A stretch of DNA of 64,000 nt from Pseudomonas benzenivorans (GCF_900100495.1 NZ_FNCT01000002.1:124001-188000), one strand, 5' to 3'. Shown: positions 1-8,817, counted from the stretch's first letter. Notes: generated by a model from the letters alone, not told the origin. Program-made: numbers and translations.

Positions 1-84
1 GCCGCCGTACATCTTCACGCCAAGGCGTTTGGCTTCTGAGTCGCGACCGTTGCGGGTAGAACCGCCAGCTTTTTTGTGTGCCAT
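1..84 (-). CDS. rpmA: 50S ribosomal protein L27 (partial at window start)
   Basis: The reverse strand from 84 encodes MAHKKAGGSTRNGRDSEAKR and continues off the window edge, which is the highly conserved N-terminus of bacterial L27, a component of the large ribosomal subunit near the peptidyl transferase centre. Only 28 codons are present. It lies 38 bp downstream of rplU on the same strand, the usual rplU-rpmA operon. The start is the ATG at 84-82. The rest of the gene is outside the window. Confidence 0.97.
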   Translation of the reverse strand, partial: MAHKKAGGSTRNGRDSEAKRLGVKMYGG

Positions 85-122
85 GAGTCAATACTCCTAT
101 AAAGGGATTAGGCCGAAACGAA

Positions 123-434
123 TCAGGCCTGAATACCGGTGATTTTGATCTCAGTGAACCACTGACGGTGGCCCTGACGCTTCATGTGGTGCTTACGACG
201 GCGGAACTTGATGATGGTCACTTTGTCGTGACGGCCTTGTGCAACAACCTCGGCCACAACCTTGGCGCCATCAACAACCGGGGCGCCGATTTTCACGTCG
301 TCACCGTTGCCGACCAGCAACACGCGGTCAAAAGTCACGGCGTCGCCAGTGGCGAGCTCGAGCTTTTCGACCTTGAGGAATTCGCCTTCGGTGACTTTGT
401 ATTGCTTGCCACCAGTAACAATCACTGCGTACAT
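123..434 (-). CDS. rplU: 50S ribosomal protein L21
   Basis: This 103-aa product starts [14 protein letters not shown] and contains the KFRRRKHH basic block and the C-terminal ITGI typical of L21, at the normal family length. L21 binds 23S rRNA in the large subunit. It is the first gene of the rplU-rpmA operon, is transcribed away from ispB, and has a candidate promoter at 572-600. Nothing unusual is seen. Confidence 0.98.
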   Translation of the reverse strand: MYAVIVTGGKQYKVTEGEFLKVEKLELATGDAVTFDRVLLVGNGDDVKIGAPVVDGAKVVAEVVAQGRHDKVTIIKFRRRKHHMKRQGHRQWFTEIKITGIQA

Positions 435-571
435 GGTAAATCTCCGTTAATCCTGCTCACCCAGCGCTTTATAGGAATAGTCGTCGGCTGGCATGGCTGC
501 TCGGGGCCGGAAGGACGCCCTTGCAATTGCGTAAGGCAGGGAAATACCCAGGGGGAAGTTCAGGGTGCGCG

Positions 572-600
572 ATTGTACGCAAGCTGGCGGCGCCGCGCAA
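572..600 (-). promoter_or_regulatory. candidate sigma-70 promoter of rplU-rpmA
   Basis: Read on the reverse strand the site is TTGCGC, a 17-bp spacer, then TACAAT. It lies about 140 bp upstream of the rplU start, which leaves room for a leader. The spacing is ideal and the -10 box is near consensus; the -35 box is weaker. This is inference from sequence alone. Confidence 0.5.
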
Positions 601-618
601 GCACCCGCGGCGCTTGCC

Positions 619-647
619 TTGACAGGCCCAACCCCGCCCCATAGCAT
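619..647 (+). promoter_or_regulatory. candidate sigma-70 promoter of ispB
   Basis: TTGACA (619-624), a 17-bp spacer and TAGCAT (642-647) lie 31 bp before the ispB start codon. A GAGGAG Shine-Dalgarno at 662-667 follows. The -35 box is a perfect consensus match. It is divergent from the rplU promoter, and the roughly 240-bp gap carries both. Confidence 0.55.
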
Positions 648-678
648 GCCGCGCAACCTTCGAGGAGCACTGTCGCTG

Positions 679-1647
679 ATGCAACCCCAGGCTTTCTACC
701 GCGTGGTGGCGGACGATTTTACCGCCGTCGACGGCATCATCCGTCAGCAACTCGTATCGCGCGTACCGCTGGTGGAGAAGATCGGCGACTATATTATCTC
801 CGCGGGCGGCAAGCGTCTGCGTCCGCTGCTGGTTCTGCTCAGCGGCAAAGCGCTCGGCCGGGATGACGACAAGTTGCGCCTGCTCGCCGCCACCATCGAA
901 TTCCTGCACACCGCCACCCTGCTGCATGACGACGTGGTCGACATGTCCGACATGCGCCGCGGCCGCAGCACCGCCAATGCCCAATGGGGCAACGCGCCCA
1001 GCGTGCTGGTCGGCGATTTCCTCTATTCGCGCTCCTTCGAGATGATGGTCGAACTCGGCTCCATGCCGGTGATGAAGATCCTCTCCAAGGCCACCCGGGT
1101 GATCGCCGAAGGCGAAGTGCTGCAGTTGTCGAAGATCCGCGATGCCAGCACCACCGAAGAGACCTACATGGAAGTCATCCGCGGCAAGACCGCGATGCTC
1201 TTCGAAGCCTCGACCCACAGCGCCGCTGCCCTGGCCGGCGCATCGAGCGCGCAGACCGAAGCCCTGCGCACCTTTGGCGACCATCTCGGTGTGGCCTTCC
1301 AACTGGTCGACGACCTGCTCGACTATCGCGGCGACGCGGCGACCCTGGGCAAGAACGTCGGCGACGACCTCGCCGAAGGCAAGCCGACCCTGCCGCTGAT
1401 CTACACCATGCGCGAAGGCAGCGGCGAGCAGGCCAGCCTGGTGCGCCGGGCGATCCAGAAAGGCGGCCTCGAAGACCTGGAGAGCATCCGCGATGCCGTG
1501 GAAGCGGCCGGCGCCCTGGATTACACGGCGGAAAAGGCGCGCGACTTCGCCGAGCGCGCCATCGCTTGCCTGGATGCCCTGCCCGCCGGCGAATACCGCG
1601 ATGCCCTGGTCGAACTGAGCCGCTTCGCCGTCGCCCGCACCCACTGA
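679..1647 (+). CDS. ispB: octaprenyl diphosphate synthase
   Basis: This 322-aa trans-prenyltransferase elongates farnesyl diphosphate with isopentenyl diphosphate to make the polyprenyl side chain of ubiquinone. Visible motifs are GGKRLRP (substrate-binding basic residues, about 43-49), the first Asp-rich motif DDVVD at 84-88 and the second, DDLLD, near 210. I chose the ATG at 679 because it follows a GAGGAG ribosome-binding site and gives the usual family N-terminus; an upstream in-frame extension to 565 looks non-coding. It is divergent from rplU-rpmA, as in other Pseudomonas, and ends at a strong terminator. Confidence 0.96.
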   Translation: MQPQAFYRVVADDFTAVDGIIRQQLVSRVPLVEKIGDYIISAGGKRLRPLLVLLSGKALGRDDDKLRLLAATIEFLHTATLLHDDVVDMSDMRRGRSTANAQWGNAPSVLVGDFLYSRSFEMMVELGSMPVMKILSKATRVIAEGEVLQLSKIRDASTTEETYMEVIRGKTAMLFEASTHSAAALAGASSAQTEALRTFGDHLGVAFQLVDDLLDYRGDAATLGKNVGDDLAEGKPTLPLIYTMREGSGEQASLVRRAIQKGGLEDLESIRDAVEAAGALDYTAEKARDFAERAIACLDALPAGEYRDALVELSRFAVARTH

Positions 1648-1664
1648 GCCACCGCGCCCTGATG

Positions 1665-1695
1665 AAGGCCCGTCCACGCGACGGGCTTTTTATTG
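1665..1695 (+). terminator. rho-independent terminator of ispB
   Basis: A perfect 7-bp stem GCCCGTC / GACGGGC (1668-1674 and 1680-1686) with a 5-nt loop is followed at once by TTTTTATT. It lies 18 bp after the ispB stop codon. Confidence 0.85.
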
Positions 1696-1737
1696 CACGA
1701 CGAAAAATCGCGATTAGCGCTTGCTATTAATTTAATA

Positions 1738-1754
1738 GGAATTATTCTCATTTC
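1738..1754 (+). promoter_or_regulatory. possible Fur box upstream of the 75-aa gene
   Basis: On the reverse strand the site reads GAAATGAGAATAATTCC, close to the classical Fur box pattern GATAATGAGAATWATTATC. It sits 24 bp before the start codon of the next gene, inside an AT-rich stretch (1711-1760) that stands out from its GC-rich surroundings. Iron control of the gene is therefore a testable inference. Confidence 0.4.
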
Positions 1755-1777
1755 TCCACTTAAAAGGGAGATGAGCC

Positions 1778-2005
1778 ATGACCTACCTGATCGATGCCTG
1801 GCTGGATAGGCCGCATCCGTATCTACGCATCCTCCACCGCGAAACCGGCGAAGTCTGCGCGGTCCTGGAGGAAGAGGCCCTGGATGAGCTGCGCGATCTG
1901 GGCGATCTGGATCTGCATGAACTGGGCTCCAGCGAGCCTATGGTGCTCAAGGAGCTGGTGCGCAGCCTGTTTCTATATTGCTACGCGCGGGCGTTGCGCC
2001 CTTGA
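1778..2005 (+). CDS. conserved small Pseudomonas protein (75 aa)
   Basis: I do not recognise a domain. The product is 75 aa, acidic in the middle (repeated Glu/Asp/Leu from about 28 to 50) and has no membrane segment or signal peptide. A strong AAGGGAGA ribosome-binding site precedes the ATG. Its position between ispB and the FKBP gene matches a small hypothetical gene at this place in other Pseudomonas, which supports it as a real gene. It stands alone, with a possible Fur box just upstream. Confidence 0.75.
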   Translation: MTYLIDAWLDRPHPYLRILHRETGEVCAVLEEEALDELRDLGDLDLHELGSSEPMVLKELVRSLFLYCYARALRP

Positions 2006-2021
2006 ACCGTCCTGCCAGAAA

Positions 2022-2112
2022 AGCCTCGCGGGCATGGGACTGGGTGTCGCCCCCGCTCCTACAAGGTTCCAGGTTTTCCTGGCGTAGGAGCGGGCCATGC
2101 CCGCGAAAGCCT
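2022..2112. repeat. inverted pair of Pseudomonas REP elements
   Basis: Two facing copies of a REP-type sequence are seen: CGCGGGCATGG ... CCCCGCTCCTAC (about 2025-2062) and, inverted, GTAGGAGCGGGCCATGCCCG with CGAAAGCC (about 2084-2111). Such repeats are common between Pseudomonas genes, often downstream of converging genes, as here between the 75-aa gene and fklB. The pair can fold into a long stem-loop and may protect or end transcripts. Confidence 0.8.
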
Positions 2113-2162
2113 TTACCCATGCAGCGAATGCTTCGCACAACTTGGCAGCAATGGGCGACGGC

Positions 2163-2780
2163 TTAGAGGATTTCCAGCAGCTCGACGTCGAACACCAGCA
2201 CGCTGTGCGGCGGAATGCTGCCGACGCCTTGCTCGCCGTAGGCCAGCTCGCTCGGCACATACAGGCGCCATTTGCTGCCGGTGTTCATCAACTGCAGGGC
2301 TTCGGTCCAGCCGGCGATCACCCCACCAACCGGAAACTCGGCCGGCTGGCCGCGCTCGTAGGAGCTGTCGAACACGCTGCCGTCGATCAAGGTGCCGTGG
2401 TAGTGGGTGCGTACGGTGTCTTCGCGGGACGGCTTGGCGCCCTCGCCGGCGGTCAGCACCTCATACTGCAGACCGGAAGCCAGCACGGTGATGCCGTCGC
2501 GCCGGGCGTTTTCGGCGAGGTAGGCCACGCCGGCACCGGCAGCGGCTTCGGCCTTGGCCTGGGCTTCGGCCTGCATGATGTCGCGGATCACCTTGAAGCT
2601 GGCCGACAGCTCGGCCTCGCTGACGCGGCTCGGCTGCCCGGCAAAGGCATCGGACAGACCGGCCACTATCGCCTCCAGGCTCACGCCCGGCGGTGGGTTG
2701 TCACGCAGTTGACCGCCGAGCTGGCGACCGATGCCGTAGCTGACGCGGGTTTCGTCAGTAGAGAGGTTGAGTTCGGACAT
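2163..2780 (-). CDS. fklB: FKBP-type peptidyl-prolyl cis-trans isomerase, FklB-like
   Basis: This 205-aa protein has the two-part layout of FklB/Mip-like isomerases: an N-terminal dimerisation region (TDETRVSYGIGRQLGGQL at the start, then helical) and a C-terminal FKBP domain with YEVLTAGEGAKP, VRTHYHGTLIDGSVFDSS, the VIAGWTEALQLM helix and YGEQGVGSIPPHSVLVFDVELL. It catalyses proline isomerisation in protein folding. The start is the ATG at 2780, preceded by GGAG; a longer upstream reading is low-complexity and unlikely. No signal peptide is evident, so it is probably cytoplasmic. Confidence 0.92.
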   Translation of the reverse strand: MSELNLSTDETRVSYGIGRQLGGQLRDNPPPGVSLEAIVAGLSDAFAGQPSRVSEAELSASFKVIRDIMQAEAQAKAEAAAGAGVAYLAENARRDGITVLASGLQYEVLTAGEGAKPSREDTVRTHYHGTLIDGSVFDSSYERGQPAEFPVGGVIAGWTEALQLMNTGSKWRLYVPSELAYGEQGVGSIPPHSVLVFDVELLEIL

Positions 2781-2905
2781 GACACGGCTCCGCTGAGGGC
2801 TGAAAAAGGCCGGCCAGACTAGCACAGATGCACCCGCCGCCCTACCGCTGCCGCGCCCTGTGCATGCGCCCCGTCCGCGGCACCGGCGGGGCACCGCCTC
2901 AGGGT

Positions 2906-3202
2906 TCAGTGCGATGAAGTCGGTCCCGGGGTTTTCCCCGACTCATCGGGCAGGCCGCACATCTCGTCATCTTGCGCCTGCACCAAGTGGAACGGCGGCA
3001 GTTTCGGCAAGGGCTGCAGCACCTCGCGGGCATGCTCGACCGAGCGCAGGTGGAGGAAATGGCCGTGGCCATCCTCCAGCGTGAATGGCCGACCGCTCAC
3101 CCGCGCTTCCAGCAGGTAATAGTTGCCGCCCTCGAGGGAGATCAGGTTCAACGCATCGACATGCCCGGCGCGGGCATGACTGGAAAGGTCGTGCAGGTTC
3201 AT
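2906..3202 (-). CDS. DUF6482 family protein
   Basis: The 98-aa product begins MNLHDLSSHARAGHVDALNL and resembles the short DUF6482 proteins found next to fklB in Pseudomonas. No catalytic motif is visible and the function is unknown. I prefer the ATG at 3202 over the upstream in-frame start at 3301 because the extra 33 residues are not conserved-looking and a good start context is present. It is transcribed in the same direction as fklB, with 125 bp between them. Confidence 0.78.
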   Translation of the reverse strand: MNLHDLSSHARAGHVDALNLISLEGGNYYLLEARVSGRPFTLEDGHGHFLHLRSVEHAREVLQPLPKLPPFHLVQAQDDEMCGLPDESGKTPGPTSSH

Positions 3203-3336
3203 GACGCCACCTCGCGCTAACGATTCGTACAGAATCCATACAAATACAGTCTTTGCAGAAGGACCGAGAAGCACAAGGCAGAAACGCAACCGCCCGTCCA
3301 TTTCACTGTGGCCGGGCGGCTGTCAAAGCGCATGAA

Positions 3337-3831
3337 TCAGTGGTCGTGCTTGGTCAGCTTGTCCAGATAGCCCATGGCGAAAGCCGACAGCACGAAGGTC
3401 AGGTGGATGATCACGTACCACATCAGCTTGCTGTCGGGGATGTTCCTGGCATCCATGAACACCTTGAGCAGATGGATCGAGGAGATCGCCACGATGGAGG
3501 CGGCGACTTTCATCTTCAGCGAGCCGGAGTCCATCTTGCCCAGCCAGTTGAGCTTCTCCTTGCCCTCGTCGATGTCCAGCTGGGAAACGAAGTTCTCGTA
3601 GCCGGAGATCATCACCATCACCAGCAAGCCGCCGACCAGGGCCATGTCGATCAACGACAGCAGCACCAGGATCAAGTCCGCCTCGGCCAACGCAAACACG
3701 CTGGGCAGGATATGGAACACCTCCTGAAAGAACTTCAGTGCCAGCGCCAATAGCGCGAGGGACAAGCCAAAATAGATCGGGGCCAACAGCCAGCGCGAAG
3801 CGTACATCGCGTTTTCGATAAAGCGTTCCAT
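3337..3831 (-). CDS. YqhA/UPF0114 family inner-membrane protein
   Basis: This 164-aa protein shows the UPF0114 (TIGR00645) signature: an N-terminal [20 protein letters not shown] segment, three hydrophobic helices (about 13-35, 50-75 and 135-155) and the conserved GYENFVS and [14 protein letters not shown] blocks. The family is found in the inner membrane and has no assigned biochemical function. Length is normal, and its position downstream of the Lon-like gene block agrees with Pseudomonas gene order. Confidence 0.9.
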   Translation of the reverse strand: MERFIENAMYASRWLLAPIYFGLSLALLALALKFFQEVFHILPSVFALAEADLILVLLSLIDMALVGGLLVMVMISGYENFVSQLDIDEGKEKLNWLGKMDSGSLKMKVAASIVAISSIHLLKVFMDARNIPDSKLMWYVIIHLTFVLSAFAMGYLDKLTKHDH

Positions 3832-3923
3832 GAACTCTCACAAATAGGGCTAAAACTGCCGGCGCAGTATACCCAGCACTTCCTGTCAGACAAGGCCGCG
3901 CCCCCTCCGCCATGGACCTGCGG

Positions 3924-3957
3924 GTTATCCCCGCAAACTGTGGATAAGCGTGTGGAC
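3924..3957. repeat. DnaA-box-bearing repeat, copy A
   Basis: The sequence GTTATCCCCGCAAACTG continuing into TGTGGATAAGCGTGTGGA holds one exact DnaA box (TGTGGATAA) and an inverted TTATCC half. A near-identical copy sits at 4443-4475 on the other side of the next gene. Confidence 0.6.
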
Positions 3958-4034
3958 AGCCTCAGGATTAACGCCCGCAATGCACGCACCAGCGGCTCTC
4001 GCGCCGACTGTGCAAAAGCCGTACAACGCGCCGT

Positions 4035-4376
4035 TCAGCTTTCCGGCTTGAACTGGTAGTTGCCCAGGTGACGAGAACGTTCGCCGTTCAAACGACGCAA
4101 CTCGGCTTGGGCATGCAGGCGCCAGATCGGCAGCTCGGTGCATTCCTCATAGCCTTGAACGGCCAGGCTTTCGGCGATGCCGGCGAGCACCCCTTCGGCT
4201 ACAAAAGGCCCGTAGAACGGGCCTTGCGCCTTGATGGTGGAGGGTTGTTCGCCGGAGATGCCGGCCGCGCAGATCAGCGTCCAGAGTCCATTCTCACCGG
4301 CCAGCGGTAACACCGTGCATTCGATGCGGGTGACCAGGCCCAGACATTGACGAGTGAGACAGAGGCTACGCGGCAT
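4035..4376 (-). CDS. conserved hypothetical protein (113 aa)
   Basis: I recognise no domain. The product begins MPRSLCLTRQCLGLVTRIEC and has a short hydrophobic stretch near residues 23-40, followed by a hydrophilic, charged C-terminus. I chose the ATG at 4376 because GAGGG lies 8 bp upstream, while the ATG 15 bp earlier lacks a ribosome-binding site. A hypothetical gene occupies the same position in other Pseudomonas between the YqhA-like and Lon-like genes. It is flanked on both sides by the DnaA-box repeats. Confidence 0.7.
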   Translation of the reverse strand: MPRSLCLTRQCLGLVTRIECTVLPLAGENGLWTLICAAGISGEQPSTIKAQGPFYGPFVAEGVLAGIAESLAVQGYEECTELPIWRLHAQAELRRLNGERSRHLGNYQFKPES

Positions 4377-4442
4377 GGCGGCGACCCTCATAAGGCTAGG
4401 CCTTCAGCCTACACCCGCACGGGCGACTCAGGGAAGCCGACA

Positions 4443-4475
4443 GTTATCCCCGCAAACTGTGGATAACTGTGTGGA
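4443..4475. repeat. DnaA-box-bearing repeat, copy B
   Basis: This copy repeats GTTATCCCCGCAAACTG and TGTGGATAA exactly as at 3924, then CTGTGTGGA. It lies between the start of the 113-aa gene and the stop of the Lon-like gene. Confidence 0.6.
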
Positions 4476-4582
4476 TGAAGGGTGGGCAAGCCGGACTGAA
4501 CAGCGTGGCTTGGCGCTGCGGGCGATGCGCTCAGTGACTGACCAGCCACTGAGCGAACACCACCAGGACTTGCCGAACACGA

Positions 4583-7042
4583 TCAGGCCGCCGGCTTCTT
4601 CACCCGCGGTTTTTTCTCCTTGACCGACGCCACTAGCGTCACCGGCTGGACCTCGTCCTTGTCGTCCTCATCCATGTTCATCTCGGCAATCTCGCGCAGC
4701 CGCGCGACCACCCGGGCATTGACGCTGCCGGCCGGGAACTGGCCCTCGGCATTCGGCGTACCGGCGTCCTCGCCGACCAGCAGGCTGAGCGCCTCATCGA
4801 CCTGGCGCACCGCATAGACATGGAACTGCCCGGCCCGCACCGCCTGCAGCACGCGCTCGTCGAGCATCAGGGTGGCGACGTTGGAGTGCGGAATGATCGC
4901 CCCCTGCTCGCCGGTCAGGCCGCGCGCCTCGCACAGACGGAAGAAGCCCTCGATCTTCTCGTTGACCCCGCCGACCGCCTGCACCTCGCCGAACTGGTTG
5001 ATCGAGCCGGTGATGGCGAAGCATTGCTTGAGCGGCGTGCGCGACAGCGCGGAGATCAGCGTGCAGACCTCGCCCAGCGATGCGCTGTCGCCGTCGACAT
5101 AGCCATAGGACTGCTCCAGGGCGATGCTCGCGGAGATCTCCAGGGGAAACTCCTGGGCATAGCGGCTGCCCAGGTAGCCGGTGAGAATCATCACTCCCTT
5201 GGAGTGGATCGGCTGCCCCAGATTGACCTCGCGCTCGATGTCGACGATGCCGCTGCTGCCGGGGTAGACGGTGGCGGAAATCCGCGCCGGCACGCCGAAG
5301 GCCGAGTCGCCGACCTCCAGCACGGTCAGGCCGTTGCACTTGCCGACCGCCGCACCGGCGGTGTCGATCAGGATGATACCGGCCAGCATGTCGTCGATGA
5401 TCCGCGCCGAGACCCGCCCGGTGCGGGTGGCCTTGGCCTTCAGCGCACGCTCGATATGACCGACGTCGGTGACCGTCTCGCTGGCCAGCTGGCGGATGAA
5501 ATCGGCCTCGCTGACCAGCTGGAACAGGTCGCCGATGCGCGCCGACAAACGCCCCTGGTGCTCGGCCAGGCGCGCACTGTAGGTCGCCAGCCGCGCCACC
5601 GCCGCGGCGGTCAGCGGCGCCATGCCCTCCTCCATGGTGCGGGTCTTCATCAACTGGGCGAACTGCTCCAGGCTCTCGTCACCCAGCGGGATGTCCTCGT
5701 CGAAGTCGACCAGCACGCGGAACATCTCCTGGAAGTCCGGATCGTGATCCTGCAGCGCGTAGTAGAGCTGGCGCGCGCCGATGATGACCACCTTGACCTG
5801 CAACGGGATCACCTGCGGGTTGAGGGTCACGGTGGCGATGCGGCCCAGCTCGCCGAGCGGCGACTCCATCTTCAGCTGGCGCGAATGCAGGGCCCGCTTG
5901 AGCGCCTCCCAGACGAAGGGTTCGCCGAGCAGCTTTTCCGCTTCCAGCACCAGGAAGCCACCGTTGGCCCGGTGCAGGGCGCCGGGACGCAGCTGCCGGT
6001 AGCTGGTGTAGAGCGCGCCCTGGTCGGTGTTGTACTCGATGCGGCCGAACAGGTTGTCATAGGTCGGGTGCGGCTCGAACACCACCGGCGCGCCGCCATG
6101 GGCGTGGTGGCCGACCACCAGGCTCGGGCAGTACTGCTCCTCGAGCAGCTTGCGGGTCTGCGCATCGGCCTTTTCCACCTCGACCAGCTGATCGACCACG
6201 GTCTTCAGCAGGTTGACCTGCACCGCCTGCAGGTAGGCACAGACGCCGGCGTTCTCCGCGTATTTTTTCGACAGTGGCGCAAGCAGCGGCTGCAGGGCCA
6301 CGGTGATGGTTTCTTCGTTGAGCTGGCGCAGCTGGTTGCTCGACTCGCGCTTCCACTGCGGCAGGCTGGCCAGTTCTTCGTTGAGCCGCTCCTCCAGGCT
6401 GGCGATATCGCCATGGAAACGCTCGCGCTCGGCTTCCGGCAGCTGGGCGAACTCGGCCTCGTCCAGCGCCTTGCCCTCGAGCATCGGGGTGAAGGCGATG
6501 TTGCTGCTGTCGCGGTACAGCGCCACGCTCTTTTCCAGGGACAGCTTCTCGATCACATCCAGCGCCTGGTCGTAGCGCTTGTTGAAGGCGCGATCGATGG
6601 CGCTTTTCTTCTGCTGGTAGGCCGGGTGTTCGAACACCGCCGGAAAGGTCGCCAGCAGGTTGTCGATCAACTGGTTGATGTCGGCGATGAAGGCGCCGGC
6701 GGTGCCCGCCGGAAGCTCCAGCGCACGCGGCTCGCGCGGCTCGTCGAAGTGGTTGACGTAGACCTGGTCGGCCGGGGTGCCCAGGCGCTTGGCTTCGGCC
6801 TTGAGGTAACGCTGGACGAAGGAGAAGCGTCCGGTGCCCGGTTCGCCCATGACGAACACGTTGTAACCGGGGCGCGGCATGGCCACGCCGAATTGCAGCG
6901 CCTCTACCGCACGCTCCTGGCCGAGTACGCCGCGAAAAGGCTCCAGATCATCGGTGCTGGTGAAGTTGAACTGCTCGGGGGCGAAGGGACGGGTTAGCGC
7001 ATCGGGCGCCAGCCGCAGGCTGGCAGCAACGGAATCGGGCAT
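4583..7042 (-). CDS. Lon-like ATP-dependent protease (S16, YcbZ/LonB-like group)
   Basis: This 819-aa protein combines an AAA-type ATPase region with a C-terminal Lon (S16) protease domain. The P-loop-like motif GEPGTGR at 66-72 has Arg in place of the usual Lys, as I recall for this subgroup. The proteolytic Ser lies in YVDGDSASLGEVC and the Lys in GGVNEKIEGFF, forming the Ser-Lys dyad. Unlike classical Lon there is no separate N-terminal LAN domain. It probably degrades cytoplasmic proteins; the substrate is unknown. An AAGGA ribosome-binding site precedes the ATG. Its place between two conserved Pseudomonas genes supports a core function. Confidence 0.9.
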   Translation of the reverse strand: MPDSVAASLRLAPDALTRPFAPEQFNFTSTDDLEPFRGVLGQERAVEALQFGVAMPRPGYNVFVMGEPGTGRFSFVQRYLKAEAKRLGTPADQVYVNHFDEPREPRALELPAGTAGAFIADINQLIDNLLATFPAVFEHPAYQQKKSAIDRAFNKRYDQALDVIEKLSLEKSVALYRDSSNIAFTPMLEGKALDEAEFAQLPEAERERFHGDIASLEERLNEELASLPQWKRESSNQLRQLNEETITVALQPLLAPLSKKYAENAGVCAYLQAVQVNLLKTVVDQLVEVEKADAQTRKLLEEQYCPSLVVGHHAHGGAPVVFEPHPTYDNLFGRIEYNTDQGALYTSYRQLRPGALHRANGGFLVLEAEKLLGEPFVWEALKRALHSRQLKMESPLGELGRIATVTLNPQVIPLQVKVVIIGARQLYYALQDHDPDFQEMFRVLVDFDEDIPLGDESLEQFAQLMKTRTMEEGMAPLTAAAVARLATYSARLAEHQGRLSARIGDLFQLVSEADFIRQLASETVTDVGHIERALKAKATRTGRVSARIIDDMLAGIILIDTAGAAVGKCNGLTVLEVGDSAFGVPARISATVYPGSSGIVDIEREVNLGQPIHSKGVMILTGYLGSRYAQEFPLEISASIALEQSYGYVDGDSASLGEVCTLISALSRTPLKQCFAITGSINQFGEVQAVGGVNEKIEGFFRLCEARGLTGEQGAIIPHSNVATLMLDERVLQAVRAGQFHVYAVRQVDEALSLLVGEDAGTPNAEGQFPAGSVNARVVARLREIAEMNMDEDDKDEVQPVTLVASVKEKKPRVKKPAA

Positions 7043-7182
7043 CGGATATCCTTAACGGAGGGCACGGGCCAGGGAAATCATGGCCGCATCGGGCTGCGCC
7101 GACAAGCGCTGGCTCGATCCGGCGCAACGGCATGAGCTACGGATGCGCCTAAGTTACCGCGAGACACAAGGGAAGCAAACGC

Positions 7183-8817
7183 ATGAGTCTCTTCCAGGAA
7201 GTGGCCGCCCTGCTCGCGTTGTCCGCCCTGTTCGGTGGCCTGGCGGTGAAACTGCGCCAGCCGCTGATCATCGCCTACATCTTCGTCGGCATCCTCGCCG
7301 GCCCCGCGGTGCTGGGCCTTAGCAGCGAGCACGAGCAGTTCGAGCTGCTGGCGGAAATCGGCATCACCATGCTGTTGTTCGTGGTCGGCCTGAAGCTCGA
7401 CATGCGCCTGATCCGCAGCCTCGGGCGGGTGGCCCTGACCGCCGGACTGGTGCAGATCGCCTTCACCCTGCTGCTCGGCTACGGCCTGTGCCGGCTGCTC
7501 GGCCTGGAGGGGCTGGAGGCGCTCTATGTAGCGGTCGCCCTGAGCTTCTCCAGCACCGTCATCATCGTCAAGCTGCTGTCCGACAAAGGCGACATCGACT
7601 CGCTGTACGGGCGCATCGCCATGGGTATTCTGATTGTCCAGGACATCGCCGTGGTCCTGGCGATGCTGCTGCTCAACCTGTTCCACCCCGGCGCCGCAGC
7701 CGATGGCGGCACCCGCCTGGCCTGGCTGGCCGGCCTGCTGCTGGCTGGCGGCGTGGCCCTGTATTTCCTGATGGGCCGTATCCTGCCGCGGTTGTTGGCC
7801 AGCATGTCTCGCTCGCCCGAATTGCTGATGCTGTTCGCCGTGGCCTGGGGCACCCTGCTGGCCGGCATCGCCGAGTCCCTCGGGCTGTCCAAGGAGCTGG
7901 GCGCCTTCCTCGCCGGCTTCTCCCTGGCCTCCACGACCCTGCGCGAGGCCATCGCCAGCCGCCTGACCAGCCTGCGCGACTTTCTGCTGCTGTTCTTCTT
8001 CCTCTTCCTGGGGATCCAGCTGGACTTCAGCCACATGCAGGCCCAGCTGTGGCAGGCAGGCGCGCTGTCGCTGTTCGTGCTGCTCGGCAAGCCACTGATC
8101 GTGGTGCTCATCATCGGCGGACTGGGCTTTCGCAAACGCACCGGCTTCCTCACCGGCCTGACCCTGGCGCAGATCAGCGAGTTCTCCATCATCCTCGTCG
8201 CCATTGGCGTCGGCCTGCGGCAGGTGAGTCCGTCCGCCCTGGGGCTGACCACCCTGGTCGGACTGATCACCATCACCCTGTCGACCTACATGATTCTCTA
8301 CGCCCAGCCACTGTTCGCCCGCCTGTCGCCGTGGCTCGGGATGTTCGAACGGCAGATCCCGCACCGCGAGAACGCGGCGGACAATCCACCGGACGACGCC
8401 CGGCCGGACATCATCATCTACGGCATGGGCCGCTATGGCCGACAGCTGGCCAGGCAGCTCGAACTCGGCGGGATGCGGGTACTGGGGGTCGACTTCGACC
8501 CGGAGGCGCTGGTCCTGGCCCGCAAGGCCGAACTCAACGTCTGCTACGGCGATGCCGAAGATGTCGACTTCCTCGCCCACCTGCCGCTGCAGCAGGCCCG
8601 CGCGCTGGTCAGCACCATCCCCCAGCGCGAGGTCAATGCGATCCTGCTCAGGGCCGTGCGCAGACTGTCCTTCGCCGGCCAGATCAGCCTCAGCGCCTTT
8701 CGCGATGGCGATGCCGAAGCCTTCCACCATGCCGGCGCCGCCAACGTGCTGAGGCCCTATACCGATGCCGCGGAATTCGCCGCCCGCCGGCTACTCGACG
8801 AGATCGCCAAGCCCTAG
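7183..8817 (+). CDS. CPA2 family monovalent cation:proton antiporter with TrkA-N domain (Kef/YbaL type)
   Basis: The 544-aa product has about 12 hydrophobic helices (residues 1-385) of the Na+/H+ exchanger fold, then a soluble Rossmann domain starting near 400 with GMGRYGRQLARQLE, the dinucleotide-binding motif of TrkA-N/RCK domains. The architecture matches KefB/KefC and YbaL, which exchange K+ or Na+ for protons and are gated by nucleotides. The start at 7183 follows AAGGGAAG. It is divergent from the Lon-like gene. Which cation it moves cannot be told from the sequence. Confidence 0.88.
   Translation: MSLFQEVAALLALSALFGGLAVKLRQPLIIAYIFVGILAGPAVLGLSSEHEQFELLAEIGITMLLFVVGLKLDMRLIRSLGRVALTAGLVQIAFTLLLGYGLCRLLGLEGLEALYVAVALSFSSTVIIVKLLSDKGDIDSLYGRIAMGILIVQDIAVVLAMLLLNLFHPGAAADGGTRLAWLAGLLLAGGVALYFLMGRILPRLLASMSRSPELLMLFAVAWGTLLAGIAESLGLSKELGAFLAGFSLASTTLREAIASRLTSLRDFLLLFFFLFLGIQLDFSHMQAQLWQAGALSLFVLLGKPLIVVLIIGGLGFRKRTGFLTGLTLAQISEFSIILVAIGVGLRQVSPSALGLTTLVGLITITLSTYMILYAQPLFARLSPWLGMFERQIPHRENAADNPPDDARPDIIIYGMGRYGRQLARQLELGGMRVLGVDFDPEALVLARKAELNVCYGDAEDVDFLAHLPLQQARALVSTIPQREVNAILLRAVRRLSFAGQISLSAFRDGDAEAFHHAGAANVLRPYTDAAEFAARRLLDEIAKP

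Noticed and set aside
469..1677. 402-aa reverse frame opposite ispB
   Set aside because: It is a GC-rich shadow of ispB with repetitive Gly/Ala/His/Gln composition, no ribosome-binding site and no recognisable domain.
4820..6997. 725-aa forward frame opposite the Lon-like gene
   Set aside because: It mirrors a well-supported protease gene; composition is Leu/Gly/Gln-rich shadow type.
7078..8730. 550-aa reverse frame opposite the antiporter gene
   Set aside because: Extremely Gln/His/Gly-rich, as expected of an antisense reading of a membrane-protein gene.
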